Shown: in pieces, positions 1-8,031 of the stretch | Numbering within the stretch: the stretch's first letter is position 1 | Layout: each line of letters starts with the position of its first letter | From: Paenibacillus sp. FSL R5-0623 | GTDB taxonomy: Bacteria; Bacillota; Bacilli; Paenibacillales; Paenibacillaceae | Length of the DNA stretch: 64,000 nt | Direction of reading: 5' to 3' | Assembly (NCBI RefSeq): GCF_037974265.1 | Contig: NZ_CP150233.1 | Span: forward strand, 3,038,001 to 3,102,000 | The notes under the pieces: generated by a model | Database searches by the model: none | The model's input: the letters and a program-made list of their open reading frames with translations, nothing else | Told to the model about the DNA's origin: nothing | Program-made: the position numbers and the translations under genes

Positions 1-784
1 CATTGAATGAAACTGCGAGCTGATCTACTTCTTCTTGTCCCTGAACGACGGGAAGGCGTTCTGCGAGACTTCCTGCATCAATCTGCTGCACTTTATTCAC
101 CATGTTGGATAGAGGAACCAGCGTCCGGCGTAATACCTTAGTGTATAGAATAAGACCGGCTACCATGGCTAACAGCGATAACATGAGGAAGATTAGAAGC
201 TGTTTAATAATCAAGTCTCTCAATGGCTTTGTAGCCGTACCCATCTGGACCATCGGTAAACCGCGATTCCGTGGACCGGGTGAAGCGAATACAATCAATT
301 GCTCATTCCCTTGGCTATCCGTGACGATCCGGTAGGGAATGTGTTTTTGTTCTTTCAACTCATCTGTAATGTCCTGATATTCAGCGGTTGATAGTTGAGG
401 GGCTTTCAAACCGTCTTCTCCAAAAACATCCTCGAACGTACCTTGGTTATCAAACAGGGCCAGTGAACGGTCAGGAATAAACAGTACCCGATTACCAGAC
501 CCGTTTCCTGCCTGTCCACCAAAAGGATTGTTGGAAGAGCCGTTACGTGACTGGATTCCGAGCCAAACCGGGGGCATGGACATGAGCTGTTCTTCCATGG
601 TTTTTGCCTGATTCCGGTAGAGAAAGCTTTCCATGATCCAGAATTGCAGGATACCGATTAACAATAGTAACCCAGCAAGCACGAACAGTGAACGTGAGAG
701 CAATTGAGAACGTAATGAACGAGGCCATATCCATTGGTGCAGACGTCTTAAACGAAGTTTATTTTTCTTAGGTAGCGAGTTCAT
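1..784 (-). CDS. Sensor histidine kinase, N-terminal part (cut by window edge)
   Basis: The reading frame starts at the ATG at 784-782, which overlaps the stop codon of the response regulator by one base (TGATG), and stays open to base 1. The visible 261 residues contain a basic N-terminus, a first membrane segment at about 29-47, an extracytoplasmic sensor region of about 120 residues rich in Asn/Gly, a second membrane segment at about 172-190, and then a HAMP-like linker. The catalytic domains lie outside the window. Translational coupling to the OmpR-type regulator makes it the cognate kinase. The signal it senses cannot be read. Divergence from the glycosyltransferase operon suggests an envelope signal, which is inference. 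Confidence 0.85.
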   Translation of the reverse strand, partial: MNSLPKKNKLRLRRLHQWIWPRSLRSQLLSRSLFVLAGLLLLIGILQFWIMESFLYRNQAKTMEEQLMSMPPVWLGIQSRNGSSNNPFGGQAGNGSGNRVLFIPDRSLALFDNQGTFEDVFGEDGLKAPQLSTAEYQDITDELKEQKHIPYRIVTDSQGNEQLIVFASPGPRNRGLPMVQMGTATKPLRDLIIKQLLIFLMLSLLAMVAGLILYTKVLRRTLVPLSNMVNKVQQIDAGSLAERLPVVQGQEEVDQLAVSFN

Positions 785-1467
785 CAGAGATCCACCCTGT
801 ATCCGACACCTCGAAGTGTGCGAATGAGTCTATGCTGTTTATCCCCGAGTTTGTCGCGCAAGGAGCGAACGTATACCTCCACAATATTTTCTTCCCCGCC
901 AAAATCATACCCCCACACCCGGCTTAGAATGGTCGCTTTACTCAGCACAATCCCATGATTAAGCACTATAAATTTTAGCAGTTCATATTCAGTTGGAGAC
1001 AGTTCCAGAACCTGATCCTGATAAGTAATCTCTTTGCGCTGATCATCAATTCGGAAGGAACCATGTGTAACGGCTCCTATTAATAAAGGAAATTGATTAC
1101 GTAATCTGGCCTGAATCCGGGCGAGCAGCTCGTCGAAGGCAAAAGGCTTGATCATGTAATCGTCAGCACCTAGCCAAAGGCCCTTAACCCGATTCTCGAC
1201 TTCGTCCTTCGCTGTCAGCATAATTACGCCAACCTCGGCACCGGTCTTACGCAGACGCTCGACCACTTCGAATCCATCCATCTCTGGCATCATGACATCC
1301 AGAATAGCCATATGCGGCTTGAATTCAAGCGCCAACTCAAGCGCAGCCGCTCCATCCGGTGCGGTGCGCACATCGAAGCCCTCATTGCTTAATCCAAGCT
1401 CCAGAAATTGCAAAATATGTGGTTCATCATCAGCCAATAGTATTTTAATTCCGCTGCTAAGCTTCAT
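784..1467 (-). CDS. OmpR/PhoB-family response regulator
   Basis: 227 aa, normal length for the family. The receiver domain (about 8-120) shows the acidic pair D13/D14, phospho-acceptor D57 in LDVMMPEMDG, switch T85 and K107 in the IKP motif. The C-terminal winged helix (about 130-227) ends with the typical RTLRGVGYR segment. It is the first gene of an operon with the sensor kinase downstream (1-nt overlap). It is divergent from the glycosyltransferase at 1672 across a 204-bp gap, so that promoter is a reasonable but untested target. No direct repeats convincing enough to call a binding site were found in the gap. Confidence 0.93.
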   Translation of the reverse strand: MKLSSGIKILLADDEPHILQFLELGLSNEGFDVRTAPDGAAALELALEFKPHMAILDVMMPEMDGFEVVERLRKTGAEVGVIMLTAKDEVENRVKGLWLGADDYMIKPFAFDELLARIQARLRNQFPLLIGAVTHGSFRIDDQRKEITYQDQVLELSPTEYELLKFIVLNHGIVLSKATILSRVWGYDFGGEENIVEVYVRSLRDKLGDKQHRLIRTLRGVGYRVDL

Positions 1468-1671
1468 AATGTGCCTTCTCTCCTTGCCTGATCCATCTAG
1501 ATTTCTCCCTCAATTGCGAGGGACTGTATGTTGTATTATCGCTTGCCAAACTGAAATTTAGCTGAAAGGATGGTGAATTATCCTCAGACAACATTCAGCG
1601 GGTACTCATCCCAGTTTTATTTTGGCATGTCACAATACTAGACATGAAGAACTTTGAAGGAGTGATTAACT

Positions 1672-3858
1672 TTGAATAACACCAAAAGAAGGATGGATCT
1701 TGTCCTTCTGCCGATTGTATTACTGGCGGCATTTCTGAATGGGTACGGTATCTGGAACGATCCATATGCCAATTCCTATTATACGACTGCTGTTGGGAGT
1801 ATGCTCAGCAACTCCCATAACTTTTTCTATGCTTCACTAGACTCGGCAGGCTCGGTAACTGTTGATAAACCACCGGTTGTCTTCTGGATTCAGACGGCCT
1901 TTGCCTATGTATTCGGATTGCATGGATGGAGCGTTATTTTGCCGCAGGTATTAGCGGGAGTCGGTTCGGTGCTCCTGATTTATTTCATGGTGAAACCTAC
2001 ATATGGTCTTGCAGCAGCACGAATCTCGGCCCTTACGATGGCGACCGTGCCTGTCGTGGCGGCAGTCAGCCGGACCAACAATATTGACAGCATGCTGGTG
2101 TTTACACTATTGCTGGGTTCATGGTTTTTGTTCAAAGGCTGCAAACAAGGCAGTGCTTGGCGCATTCTGGTTGCCTTTGGGTTAATAGGCGTAGCCTTTA
2201 ATATGAAAATGCTTCAAGCCTACATGATTCTCCCGGCTTTTTACTTGTTCTATCTGCTCGCATTTCAGGCGAAATGGAGAATGAAGATCATCCTGCTGAT
2301 CGGCAGCACAGCGGTTCTGGCGGTCGTTTCCTTATCCTGGGCGGTCACTGTGGATTCTATACCCGAAGACGAGAGGCCTTATATCGGAAGCAGTGAAACC
2401 AACTCGGTCATGGAACTCGCCTTTGGATACAATGGTCTGGCTCGTCTAACAGGTCAGCAGAATACCGCAGGCAATGCAGGTATGCCAAATGGTATGGGAC
2501 AGGGAAATAATCGGGACAATCGAGGAGACTTGTCTTCAGGCCCTAATCAGACAGGCAGTGGTGTTCCTGGCGCTGGGCAAGATGTCAATGCACCAGATAA
2601 CGATAATACGAATGGTTCGAATGGCTTGAACACCATGGGCGGCATCAGTGGGCCGAATGGCAATTTCCCGAACGGGCAGATGCCGAATGATATGGAAATG
2701 TCCAACGGAAGAAATTTCGGCGGTAATGGTGGCGGAGGCATGGGAGGAATGTTTGGTACAGGGGTGAAAGGTCCTCTGCGTCTGTTCCAGACTGAACTGT
2801 CAGGTCAAGCCAGCTGGCTTCTGCCCGTTGTGCTACTTGGATGCATTGCCATATTTGCAGGGTTAAGACGGAGCAATATAACGAACAAACACAAGGAGGC
2901 TTTGTTCTGGCTGGCCTGGCTGCTTCCCGTTGCTGCCTTTTTCAGTGTGGCAGGTTTCTTCCATCAATATTATCTGATTATGCTTGCACCTCCAATTGCG
3001 GCGCTGACTGGCGCAGGCTTTGTAGCAATGTGGAAGTCATATCGTGATCGCGATGGATGGCAGGCATGGTTGCTTCCAGTGTCTGTGCTGCTGACGACTC
3101 TGTTCGGCTGGTATATCATGCAGGTGTATAACGATACGATTGGTGCAGGCTGGTCCATTAGTGAATTGATCGCAGGCATACTGATTACGGTCATCCTGGT
3201 CGTTATACTTCATCGCACACATCAATGGAAACAGGGCTTCATTATCGCGGGATTCATGGTGATGCTGATCGGTCCAATCTACTGGGCATTCACCCCAATT
3301 ACTTATGGTGGCAACAGCATGATTCCGGCAGCAGGACCGACTGGTTCCAATGGTATGGTTGGTGGAGCAAGAATGGGCATGCCAATGGGTAACGGTGCAG
3401 GAGACACAGAAATGCCTGCAATGGGTGGACGTGGCGGAATGGGTAACCGTAATGAAGAAGTGGATACAGCCACATTGAATTATCTGAAAGAGCACAATAC
3501 AGGCGAAACGTATCTCTTCGCCACAACAGACTATAATCAGGCAGCACCTTATATTATCGATGAAAGAGCAGCGGTCATTACGCTTGGAGGTTTTTCCGGA
3601 TCAGACCCGGTGTACACAACAGAGGAACTTGAGCAACTCGTCAAGAGCGGGCAAGTGAAATACTTCATGGTTGGTGGCATGGGTGGCCGCGGAGGGAACT
3701 CGGATATTAGCGATTGGATCAAAGAGCACGGAACCGAAATTCCAGCCTCAGAATGGCAGACAGGCACCGACAGCGGATCTGCGGATAACGGAGACACCGG
3801 AAACAGAGCCGGATTTGGATTCGGCGGACAGACGACCTTGTACGAAGTGAAATTGTAG
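1672..3858 (+). CDS. GT-C membrane glycosyltransferase, ArnT/PMT_2 type (YkcB-like)
   Basis: 728 aa. The start is a TTG with GAAGGAG about 9 nt upstream. Multiple membrane helices and a first external loop with D30 (WNDPYA) and D65 (VTVDKPP), the acidic positions expected of GT-C enzymes that use a polyprenyl-phosphate sugar. Two low-complexity insertions rich in Gly, Asn and Met lie at about residues 262-364 and 556-596, interrupting the membrane region and the C-terminal external domain. Downstream genes supply the rest of a lipid-linked glycosylation pathway: GtrB-type transferase, GtrA-type flippase and a nucleotidyltransferase. Likely role: transfer of a hexose from undecaprenyl phosphate to an envelope polymer such as a teichoic acid. 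The acceptor and sugar are inferred. Confidence 0.85.
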   Translation: MNNTKRRMDLVLLPIVLLAAFLNGYGIWNDPYANSYYTTAVGSMLSNSHNFFYASLDSAGSVTVDKPPVVFWIQTAFAYVFGLHGWSVILPQVLAGVGSVLLIYFMVKPTYGLAAARISALTMATVPVVAAVSRTNNIDSMLVFTLLLGSWFLFKGCKQGSAWRILVAFGLIGVAFNMKMLQAYMILPAFYLFYLLAFQAKWRMKIILLIGSTAVLAVVSLSWAVTVDSIPEDERPYIGSSETNSVMELAFGYNGLARLTGQQNTAGNAGMPNGMGQGNNRDNRGDLSSGPNQTGSGVPGAGQDVNAPDNDNTNGSNGLNTMGGISGPNGNFPNGQMPNDMEMSNGRNFGGNGGGGMGGMFGTGVKGPLRLFQTELSGQASWLLPVVLLGCIAIFAGLRRSNITNKHKEALFWLAWLLPVAAFFSVAGFFHQYYLIMLAPPIAALTGAGFVAMWKSYRDRDGWQAWLLPVSVLLTTLFGWYIMQVYNDTIGAGWSISELIAGILITVILVVILHRTHQWKQGFIIAGFMVMLIGPIYWAFTPITYGGNSMIPAAGPTGSNGMVGGARMGMPMGNGAGDTEMPAMGGRGGMGNRNEEVDTATLNYLKEHNTGETYLFATTDYNQAAPYIIDERAAVITLGGFSGSDPVYTTEELEQLVKSGQVKYFMVGGMGGRGGNSDISDWIKEHGTEIPASEWQTGTDSGSADNGDTGNRAGFGFGGQTTLYEVKL

Positions 3859-3890
3859 CTATATAAATTGAACTTATCATTTACACGATA

Positions 3891-4080
3891 ACGGAGAGGA
3901 CAGAAAAAACCTGAAAAAGCGAAGCGTTCGCCTACAAGCTTTCTGCAAGAAAGCTACATCGGAAGCATACGCTATCCCCGGATTTTCCCTTTATAAAGGG
4001 AATCAAAAAATCTGGGGATAACAGCGATTGGAGGGTTGTTCTGTCATCGAAGTGTGCAGTGTAAATATTCTTTATTTCAA
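3891..4080 (+). repeat. Hairpin-rich dispersed repeat, copy A
   Basis: This stretch aligns along its length with 56718-56905, and its 3' half aligns with 27274-27360. Visible stems: GCGAA/TTCGC near 3920-3932, AGCTTTCT/AGAAAGCT near 3938-3956, and a 14-bp stem TATCCCCGGATTTT with AAAATCTGGGGATA (about 3973-4020, one G-U pair) enclosing an inner CCCTTT/AAAGGG hairpin. The element ends about 55 nt before the gtrB-like start codon in the same orientation as that gene. It has no coding content. It could be a structured RNA, a MITE-like element or a processing/regulatory site; the sequence alone does not decide. Confidence 0.75.
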
Positions 4081-4135
4081 TTTGTATAGAGTGAAAATCT
4101 CGGACGAAGTCCATTGGAAAAGGGAGGGGACAAAC

Positions 4136-5122
4136 ATGGCTCACGCGTACCGATACAGCATTATTATTCCCATGTATAACGAGGAAGCGGTGATCGAGGA
4201 GACTTATCGGCGTCTGAAGAAGGTCATGGGCAGCACGGGAGAGAGTTATGAACTGTTGTTTGTTAATGATGGCAGCGTGGATCGAAGTGCACAGATGATC
4301 CGTGATTATGCCCGTTGGGACGAGAGTGTAAAACTGATTGATTTTGCCCGTAACTTCGGTCATCAGATTGCGATAACAGCAGGTATGGATTATGCAGCGG
4401 GGGATGCGGTCGTTATTATTGATGCGGATATGCAAGACCCTCCCGAACTGATACTGGATATGATCGCCAAATGGAAAGAGGGCTATGAAGTCGTATATGC
4501 ACGTCGCACCAGACGAAGCGGGGAAACTCGCTTCAAGAAATGGTCGGCAAGTCTGTTCTATCGTGTCCTTCGCGCTTCAACGGATACGGATATCCCGGTA
4601 GACACCGGAGATTTTCGCCTGATTGATCGCAAAGTATGTGATGAGATGAAACGTCTTCCAGAGAAGAACCGGTTCGTGCGCGGGTTGGTAAGTTGGGTCG
4701 GATTTCGTCAGACTGCGATTGAATATGAACGCGATGAACGTCTGGCAGGTGAAACAAAATATCCGCTAAAACGCATGCTGAAGCTAAGCCTGGATGGTAT
4801 TACTTCATTTTCGTATAAACCGCTCAAACTCGCAGGTTATGTAGGGGCGATCCTGTCGGTTGGCGGATTTATCTATATGTTAACGGTTATTGGTTCGGCG
4901 ATCTTTACGGATTCAACGATTAAGGGATGGCCATCCATTGTGAGTATCATGCTGATGTTTAACGGATTCATCCTGATCATGCTGGGCATTCTGGGGGAGT
5001 ACGTGGGCCGCATCTATGATGAGACCAAGTCGCGTCCGCTATACATTGTGAGAGATGTGGTTCATGCCGAGGGCCAGCAAGCGCAATCTCAATTGACAGC
5101 CCGAGTTGCTCATCATGACTAA
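4136..5122 (+). CDS. GtrB/YkcC-type polyprenyl-phosphate glycosyltransferase (GT2)
   Basis: 328 aa from ATG 4136, chosen because GGGAGGGGA ends 5 nt before it; a longer frame reaches back through the repeat element and is rejected. The N-terminal GT-A domain begins with SIIIPMYNEE and carries the D96-A-D98 metal-binding motif followed by MQDPPE, as in DPM1/GtrB proteins. Two C-terminal membrane helices lie at about 230-260 and 268-300. Family role: load a sugar from UDP-hexose onto undecaprenyl phosphate at the inner membrane face. It overlaps the flippase gene by 8 nt, implying translational coupling. Confidence 0.92.
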   Translation: MAHAYRYSIIIPMYNEEAVIEETYRRLKKVMGSTGESYELLFVNDGSVDRSAQMIRDYARWDESVKLIDFARNFGHQIAITAGMDYAAGDAVVIIDADMQDPPELILDMIAKWKEGYEVVYARRTRRSGETRFKKWSASLFYRVLRASTDTDIPVDTGDFRLIDRKVCDEMKRLPEKNRFVRGLVSWVGFRQTAIEYERDERLAGETKYPLKRMLKLSLDGITSFSYKPLKLAGYVGAILSVGGFIYMLTVIGSAIFTDSTIKGWPSIVSIMLMFNGFILIMLGILGEYVGRIYDETKSRPLYIVRDVVHAEGQQAQSQLTARVAHHD

Positions 5123-5510
5123 GCGTTTGATGACACTCTTCAAGTTCGGTATTGTGGGTGTTGCAAATACGGCAGTGGATGCGGTGGTGTTTGCTTTGCT
5201 TGCAGTGGTTGGTGTACCGGTTCTGATGGCTCAAGTAGTCTCGTACAGTTGCGGTGTTGCGAATAGTTATTGGCTGAACGGAAGGTGGACTTTTCGAGAT
5301 ACGGCACGAGGAGGTGGCGATAGAGCGAAACTTATTCGTTTTGTAATCACCAATCTTATCGTTCTCGCGTTATCCGCCCTCATACTGATGACTTTGCACG
5401 ATATGCTGGGTTGGAGTCTCGTGATGAGCAAGATCCTGGCGACCTTGATGGGAATGGTTCTGAACTATATGGCCAGCAGATATTGGGTGTTTCGTACAAC
5501 AAAAATATGA
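5115..5510 (+). CDS. GtrA-family polyprenyl-phosphate-sugar flippase
   Basis: 131 aa from ATG 5115; a TTG at 5106 is possible but has no better ribosome site. Four predicted membrane helices, with the family features KFGIVGVANTAVD at the N-terminus and NYMASRYWVF near the C-terminus. GtrA proteins are thought to move the polyprenyl-phosphate sugar across the membrane. It overlaps the GtrB-type gene and its stop codon overlaps the ribosome site of the following uridylyltransferase, so the three genes are tightly coupled. Confidence 0.9.
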   Translation: MTKRLMTLFKFGIVGVANTAVDAVVFALLAVVGVPVLMAQVVSYSCGVANSYWLNGRWTFRDTARGGGDRAKLIRFVITNLIVLALSALILMTLHDMLGWSLVMSKILATLMGMVLNYMASRYWVFRTTKI

Positions 5511-5527
5511 AAGGAGTGTATGATGAA

Positions 5528-6400
5528 ATGCGAATTAAAAAAGCAGTTATTCCGGCAGCGGGTCTCGGAATCCGTTTCCTGCCAGCGACGAAAGCACAGC
5601 CCAAAGAGATGTTACCGATTGTAGACAAACCGGCCATCCAATACATTGTTGAAGAAGCAGTGCAATCAGGCATTGAGAATATCCTCATTGTGACCGGACG
5701 CAACAAAAAATCCATAGAGGACCATTTTGATAAATCGGTTGAACTTGAACACTCTTTATATGCCAAGGGCAAACAGTCTTTACTGGAAGAGGTGCAGGCT
5801 ATCAGCGAGCTGGCAAATATTCATTTTATTCGTCAAAAAGAACCGCTGGGTCTGGGGCATGCCATTGGGTGTGCACGGCAATTTGTAGGAGATGATGCCT
5901 TCGCTGTATTGCTGGGAGATGACATTATGGTGTCTGATCCGCCTGCACTTGCACAGATGGTCCATCTCTATGAAAAGACAGGCAACCAGATCATCGGTGT
6001 CCGTCAGGTAGACGCGGCAAATGTGAGCAAATATGGCATTATTGATTCGAAAGGTGCAGAGGACCGGGTTCACCGAGTCACCAATCTGGTCGAAAAACCT
6101 TCCCTTGGAGAAGCGCCATCCCGAACAGCTGTAATGGGACGATACATTCTGAAACCTTCCATCTTTCCTATTCTGGATATGATCGAGAGAGGTGCTGGAG
6201 GGGAATATCAGTTAACGGATGCCTTGAAAGAAGTGAGTCAGGTGGAGGAACTGTTGGCCCTTGAACTGGAGGGGCGTCGCTACGATATAGGCGATCAATT
6301 CGGATATATTCAGGCGATCTTGGAGATCGGACTGATGCGCAAGGAATTACAGCCCATGCTAACACCATATCTTCAGAAGCTTGCAACCGAGTGGGCATAG
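5528..6400 (+). CDS. galU: UTP-glucose-1-phosphate uridylyltransferase
   Basis: 290 aa, the usual GalU/GtaB length. Starts MRIKKAVIPAAG, followed by the nucleotide-binding loop GLGIRFLPATKAQPKEMLP and the acceptor-side motifs typical of GalU. Start ATG 5528 follows AAAGGAG with 11-nt spacing; an ATG at 5507 would overlap the flippase gene and is less likely. Makes UDP-glucose from UTP and glucose-1-phosphate in the cytoplasm. Placed last in the glycosylation operon, it would supply the donor for the GtrB-type enzyme, suggesting glucose as the transferred sugar (inference). Confidence 0.93.
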   Translation: MRIKKAVIPAAGLGIRFLPATKAQPKEMLPIVDKPAIQYIVEEAVQSGIENILIVTGRNKKSIEDHFDKSVELEHSLYAKGKQSLLEEVQAISELANIHFIRQKEPLGLGHAIGCARQFVGDDAFAVLLGDDIMVSDPPALAQMVHLYEKTGNQIIGVRQVDAANVSKYGIIDSKGAEDRVHRVTNLVEKPSLGEAPSRTAVMGRYILKPSIFPILDMIERGAGGEYQLTDALKEVSQVEELLALELEGRRYDIGDQFGYIQAILEIGLMRKELQPMLTPYLQKLATEWA

Positions 6401-6548
6401 GAAATGATATATAGTAGAGGTTTAAATCTACTGTAGGACGGGGTCTCCTTCGTGCCATGGTTCTGTCAAGACTCTAACATTGTACAATGCTGCCTGTAAC
6501 GCTACAATAAGCAAGAAGTTTAAGTTGCTGTTTGAGGGGTGAGGAATC

Positions 6549-7394
6549 ATGAATGAATCTATCATCAGGGACATTATTAAGTATATGGACGTGGAGGACA
6601 ACGCCGCCATTCAATACATTCAGACCGAGCATCGGATGAAACTGGGACTCTTTTGGGGGATACAGGAAGGCAGCCGCGTTCTGGAAATCGGATGTGGTCA
6701 GGGAGATACAACGGCCGTGCTTGCACATCTGGTGGGGGAGAATGGGTACGTTCATGGTGTAGATATTGCACCAGAGGATTATGGTGCACCACTGACCGTA
6801 GGCGAAGCGGCAGCCAAGCTGCGGAGATCTCCGCTGGGTGATCGGATTCGAATGGATTATGACTACGACATTCTAAGTGATCAGGTTCAATTCGCTGAGA
6901 ATGAGTTTGATGTGATCGTACTTTCCCATTGTTCTTGGTACTTGAGATCGTTTGACGAACTTGCCAAGATTCTTAGCAAGGTTAGGACATGGGGACATCA
7001 GTTATGTTTTGCAGAATGGGATGCGCGAGTTACAGATGTGAGCCAGCTCTCGCATTGGTTATCCGTTCTAATTCAGTCCCAGGTCGAATGTTACAAGGAG
7101 AACAGCTTCTCCAATGTGCGCACGCTTTTTACACCCGAGGATATCCAAGAGCTTGTCTCTGCAGCAGGCTGGACGATTAAGGAAGAGACTTCGATCCATT
7201 CTCCAGAGCTACAGGACGGTCACTGGGAAACCGAAATGACACTGGCAGAAGCGCCTGTGGAACTGCAAATGCTCCCGATCCCGGACAAAGTTAAAACACT
7301 TCTTCTGTCCGAACTGAAATTACTTAGGACACATCATGCCTTGGGGCCTGGGAGTCCTCTGGGAACATATGCGATGGTTGCCAAAAAGCAGTAA
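6549..7394 (+). CDS. Class I SAM-dependent methyltransferase
   Basis: 281 aa, ATG start preceded by GAGGGGTGAGGA. The SAM-binding motif I is VLEIGCGQGDT at about residues 38-48, with an acidic residue at the end of the next strand (HGVDIAPEDYG) and a post-I/II segment NEFDVIVLSHCSWYL. The substrate cannot be assigned: the C-terminal half has no recognisable family signature. It lies 149 bp after galU with an intervening untranslated stretch, so it may or may not be part of that operon. No hydrophobic segments, so cytoplasmic. Confidence 0.85.
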   Translation: MNESIIRDIIKYMDVEDNAAIQYIQTEHRMKLGLFWGIQEGSRVLEIGCGQGDTTAVLAHLVGENGYVHGVDIAPEDYGAPLTVGEAAAKLRRSPLGDRIRMDYDYDILSDQVQFAENEFDVIVLSHCSWYLRSFDELAKILSKVRTWGHQLCFAEWDARVTDVSQLSHWLSVLIQSQVECYKENSFSNVRTLFTPEDIQELVSAAGWTIKEETSIHSPELQDGHWETEMTLAEAPVELQMLPIPDKVKTLLLSELKLLRTHHALGPGSPLGTYAMVAKKQ

Positions 7395-7546
7395 GGAAAT
7401 AGCTATTTGCAGTATATTATAATAAAAACGTCTATCACGTACTTTTCACAGAAGACAGACCGCATTTAGCTGAAGTTTTTCTTGCGATAATACAATGGTT
7501 CAGCTCTGCTGGAAACATATAAATTCCATGATCTAAAAAAAATGTG

Positions 7547-7579
7547 TTTACTTCATCACAGTAATTTTGATATTATAAT
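7547..7579 (+). promoter_or_regulatory. Putative sigma-A promoter of the asd T-box transcript
   Basis: A TATAAT box (7574-7579; overlapping TATTAT just upstream) is preceded by TTTACT at 7547-7552 at roughly acceptable distance. The T-box stem I begins a few bases downstream. The -10 is convincing, the -35 weak. Confidence 0.55.
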
Positions 7580-7584
7580 CGCAA

Positions 7585-7890
7585 TATCAAATGCGACGAA
7601 GAGACGAGTAGATAAAATTCATTCTTTCAAAGAGAGCTCCGGCAGCTGAAAAGGAGTAAAGAATCTTTTATTGAATAAAGACTCAGAGCAGCACATCGGA
7701 ACTTAGCATTAAGGGATGGTGTGACAGGAGCTCCTGTTACAGAGCTAGAGTATGAACGGTCTACAGCTAGCAACATGGTTGTAAACCTTTACTTGAAGAG
7801 GCGGATATGGTGACATATCGGCGAATCTGGGTGGTACCACGAGAGTTCAATCTCGTCCCTGAGACTATTGTCTTGGGGATGGGATTTTTT
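7585..7890 (+). promoter_or_regulatory. T-box leader with terminator, probable tRNA-Lys specificity
   Basis: Contains the antiterminator core TGGGTGGTACCACG (7828-7841) followed by a terminator hairpin (about 7853-7880, loop TATT) and a T-run. Upstream, stem I is recognisable: the loop-E strand AGTA (near 7608) and GAA on the other side, separated by the 7-bp helix GATAAAA/TTTTATT, plus an AGAGAG AG-box. The specifier loop after GAA reads TAAAGA before the lower helix closes with CTC; the triplet in canonical register is AAA, lysine. This fits control of asd, which lies on the lysine branch. T-box class assignment is strong; the codon reading is inference from register. Confidence 0.9.
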
Positions 7891-8031
7891 GGTTTTTCCG
7901 GGGCTGTGACTACACGCTTTGGAATTGCCTGAATAGTGTTAATTAAGGAGTCCATTTCATAATACGTTTTAGTGAGTTATGATATTGATTCAAGAGAAGA
8001 ATCACTCAAACCGAAAGGAAATGATGATTGA

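Noticed and set aside
4028..4135. N-terminal extension of the GtrB-type frame
   Set aside because: It runs through the dispersed repeat, lacks a ribosome site, and the family N-terminus starts at 4136 behind GGGAGGGGA.
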